In this document: positions 43,467 to 44,526 of the stretch, piece after piece
Layout of the letters: each line of letters begins with the position of its first letter
How positions within the stretch are numbered: the stretch's first letter is position 1
DNA from: Funneliformis mosseae
Taxonomy: Eukaryota > Glomeromycota > Glomeromycetes > Glomerales > Glomeraceae
Length of the DNA stretch: 44,526 bases
Assembly (NCBI GenBank): GCA_910592005.1
Contig: CAJVPP010000145.1
Span: 1 to 44,526 of the forward strand
Direction of reading: 5' to 3'
Notes under the pieces: generated by a model
Databases searched by the model: none
The model's input: the letters and a program-made list of their open reading frames with translations, nothing else
Told to the model about the DNA's origin: nothing
Translations under genes and position numbers: made by a program

Positions 43467-44405
43467 TTAATTCAGAGAGGTTTCATCAATCGCACTATCA
43501 ATAACGCTACTAACATCATATAATATACTATTATCAATGTTCTCTTGAAAAACTAAAGAAGAATCCTGATTAAAAATGTACGCATTATTTTCATAATTGA
43601 GATTCATAATATATTCATTAGCGCAATATGAAGGCATTTGACAGGGAAAGTCAGATATAGATGGGATTTCCAAAACTTGATGATTATTACTATGATAACT
43701 CGCGGAATTTTCATTTACGTTTGAGAAGAATGAAGGATTAAAATTTAAAGAATCGGTTGAATGAGAAATGGGCTGATCAATATTTTCAGATGAAATTGTA
43801 GAAACTTCTTGAATAATATCTTTATCATAAAATGAATGATCTAAAGTTGGATTAGATTCAATGAGTACATTATCGGTTGCTTCTTCATAATGGAGAGAAT
43901 TTGGCAAAATTGACATGGTTGGGAAAATTGAAGATTGCATCCATGGTCTATTCATTTCGCAACGATCAATTTTTATATTTTCTTTTTTTCGTTCTTTATC
44001 TTGTCTCACGTAATACTCACATATATCCAAATAAATAAGATATGCGACTTTGGACAACAAGTTAAAAAAATTCTTTTTCTCCTCCGACTCGCTTTTCCAT
44101 CTTTCTGATGCAATATTGGAAATTTTTTCAAATGTCGCATTTGAATCATTTTCAATAATTGCTTGTTGAATATCTTTTCGGTAGAGGATGAACCCGTTTG
44201 GAGAGCGTAATGAAAATTTATTTCTGCGTGAAGGTTTGGTGTGAGAAGGAGTCAAAAGTTTTTCGAGAGAAAGATTGGTGGGAATAATATCGTAGGTGCG
44301 TTGAAATTGTGATAAATGTAACGAGATGATTGACGAAATTGATTTTTGCGTTAAAGTTTGGTTCTTGATCTCGTCTCGACCCTTTTTAGTAACTTTCTTT
44401 GGCAT
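43467..44405 (-). CDS. MATA-HMG-type HMG-box protein
   Basis: Single exon, 312 residues. An HMG box lies at about residues 67-125: RSPNGFILYRKDIQQ, then ISNIASERWKSESEEKKNFF. The pattern (P-N-x-F-I-L-Y-R, I-x-x-W/RWK-x-E-x-x-x-x-K) is that of fungal MATA-HMG and SexM/SexP proteins. HMG boxes bind and bend DNA; some family members determine mating type. Rhizophagus species are reported to carry many MATA-HMG paralogs, so this one need not sit at a mating locus. The N-terminus is basic (PKKVTKKGRDE); the C-terminal half is Ser/Asn/Ile-rich and acidic without known domains, perhaps an activation region. Confidence 0.82.
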   Translation of the reverse strand: MPKKVTKKGRDEIKNQTLTQKSISSIISLHLSQFQRTYDIIPTNLSLEKLLTPSHTKPSRRNKFSLRSPNGFILYRKDIQQAIIENDSNATFEKISNIASERWKSESEEKKNFFNLLSKVAYLIYLDICEYYVRQDKERKKENIKIDRCEMNRPWMQSSIFPTMSILPNSLHYEEATDNVLIESNPTLDHSFYDKDIIQEVSTISSENIDQPISHSTDSLNFNPSFFSNVNENSASYHSNNHQVLEIPSISDFPCQMPSYCANEYIMNLNYENNAYIFNQDSSLVFQENIDNSILYDVSSVIDSAIDETSLN

Positions 44406-44453
44406 ATTGATTTTGTTAACTTTTCAATGAAGAAAGGACGGAAATTCGGTTTC

Positions 44454-44454
<1 letters not shown>

Positions 44455-44526
<72 letters not shown>
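44455..44526. repeat. 72-base A run at window end
   Basis: Uninterrupted A from 44455 to the last base, about 50 bp upstream of the HMG gene's ATG. It is the longest homopolymer in the window and probably marks a contig end or a collapsed or low-quality homopolymer. Confidence 0.9.

Noticed and set aside
1..44526. CRISPR arrays, rRNA genes, bacterial-type operons or horizontally acquired bacterial genes
   Set aside because: No regularly spaced repeats, rRNA motifs or intronless bacterial-like gene clusters were seen; all recognised genes are fungal in type.

Overview
This window looks like nuclear DNA of an arbuscular mycorrhizal fungus (Glomeromycotina, most like Rhizophagus). The reasons are a very AT-rich background with long A/T homopolymers, mostly 70-110 bp GT-AG introns, and a gene content typical of that lineage: F-box/leucine-repeat proteins, MATH-BTB proteins, a MATA-HMG-type protein, a Zn(II)2Cys6 protein, and fungal RGS (FlbA/Sst2-type) and DH-PH RhoGEF proteins. 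The species is inferred; no marker gene is present.

Layout. 1-116: edge of a helix-turn-helix, transposase-like gene on the minus strand, followed by 4.5 kb without genes that holds a diverged duplication. 4.6-6.8 kb: a MATH-BTB gene (+) facing a short three-exon Stf2-like gene (-). 7.6-9.1 kb: an F-box pseudogene (+). 9.2-11.3 kb: a mitochondrial PPR gene (-) whose 3' end is decayed. 13.0-15.2 kb: a DEP-RGS protein (+). 16.4-18.8 kb: a seven-exon RhoGEF (+). 19.4-23.4 kb: two intact F-box paralogs (+) separated by a tandem repeat. 23.7-24.4 kb: a two-exon gene of unknown function (+). 26.0-27.5 kb: a Zn2Cys6 protein (-). 27.5-34.3 kb: a gene-poor stretch with a frameshifted unknown ORF pair, a SINE-like insertion and degenerate repeats. 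34.4-38.8 kb: VPS41 in 19 exons (+). 39.3-40.5 kb: a Derlin (-). 40.8-43.1 kb: a MATH-BTB-BACK protein in eight exons (-). 43.5-44.4 kb: a MATA-HMG-type protein (-). The window ends in a 72-base A run.

There is no operon logic. Two themes stand out. Four intact genes and one pseudogene are probable substrate adaptors of cullin E3 ubiquitin ligases (two F-box, two MATH-BTB, one F-box relict). The RGS protein and the RhoGEF are adjacent and both act on G-protein switches (G-alpha and Rho respectively), though a functional link is only inferred. VPS41 (vacuole/lysosome tethering) and Derlin (ER-associated degradation) are conserved housekeeping genes lying tail to tail.

I found no convincing novel multi-gene system. 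The items most worth checking are A-tracts just upstream of the start codon in six genes, a derlin last intron that no GT-AG splice can resolve in frame, a 16-nt micro-exon, a possible internal promoter in the RGS gene, and unknown proteins at 23.7 kb and 28.5-28.9 kb. Exon structures were worked out by eye from splice sites, reading frame and family homology; no database search was run.
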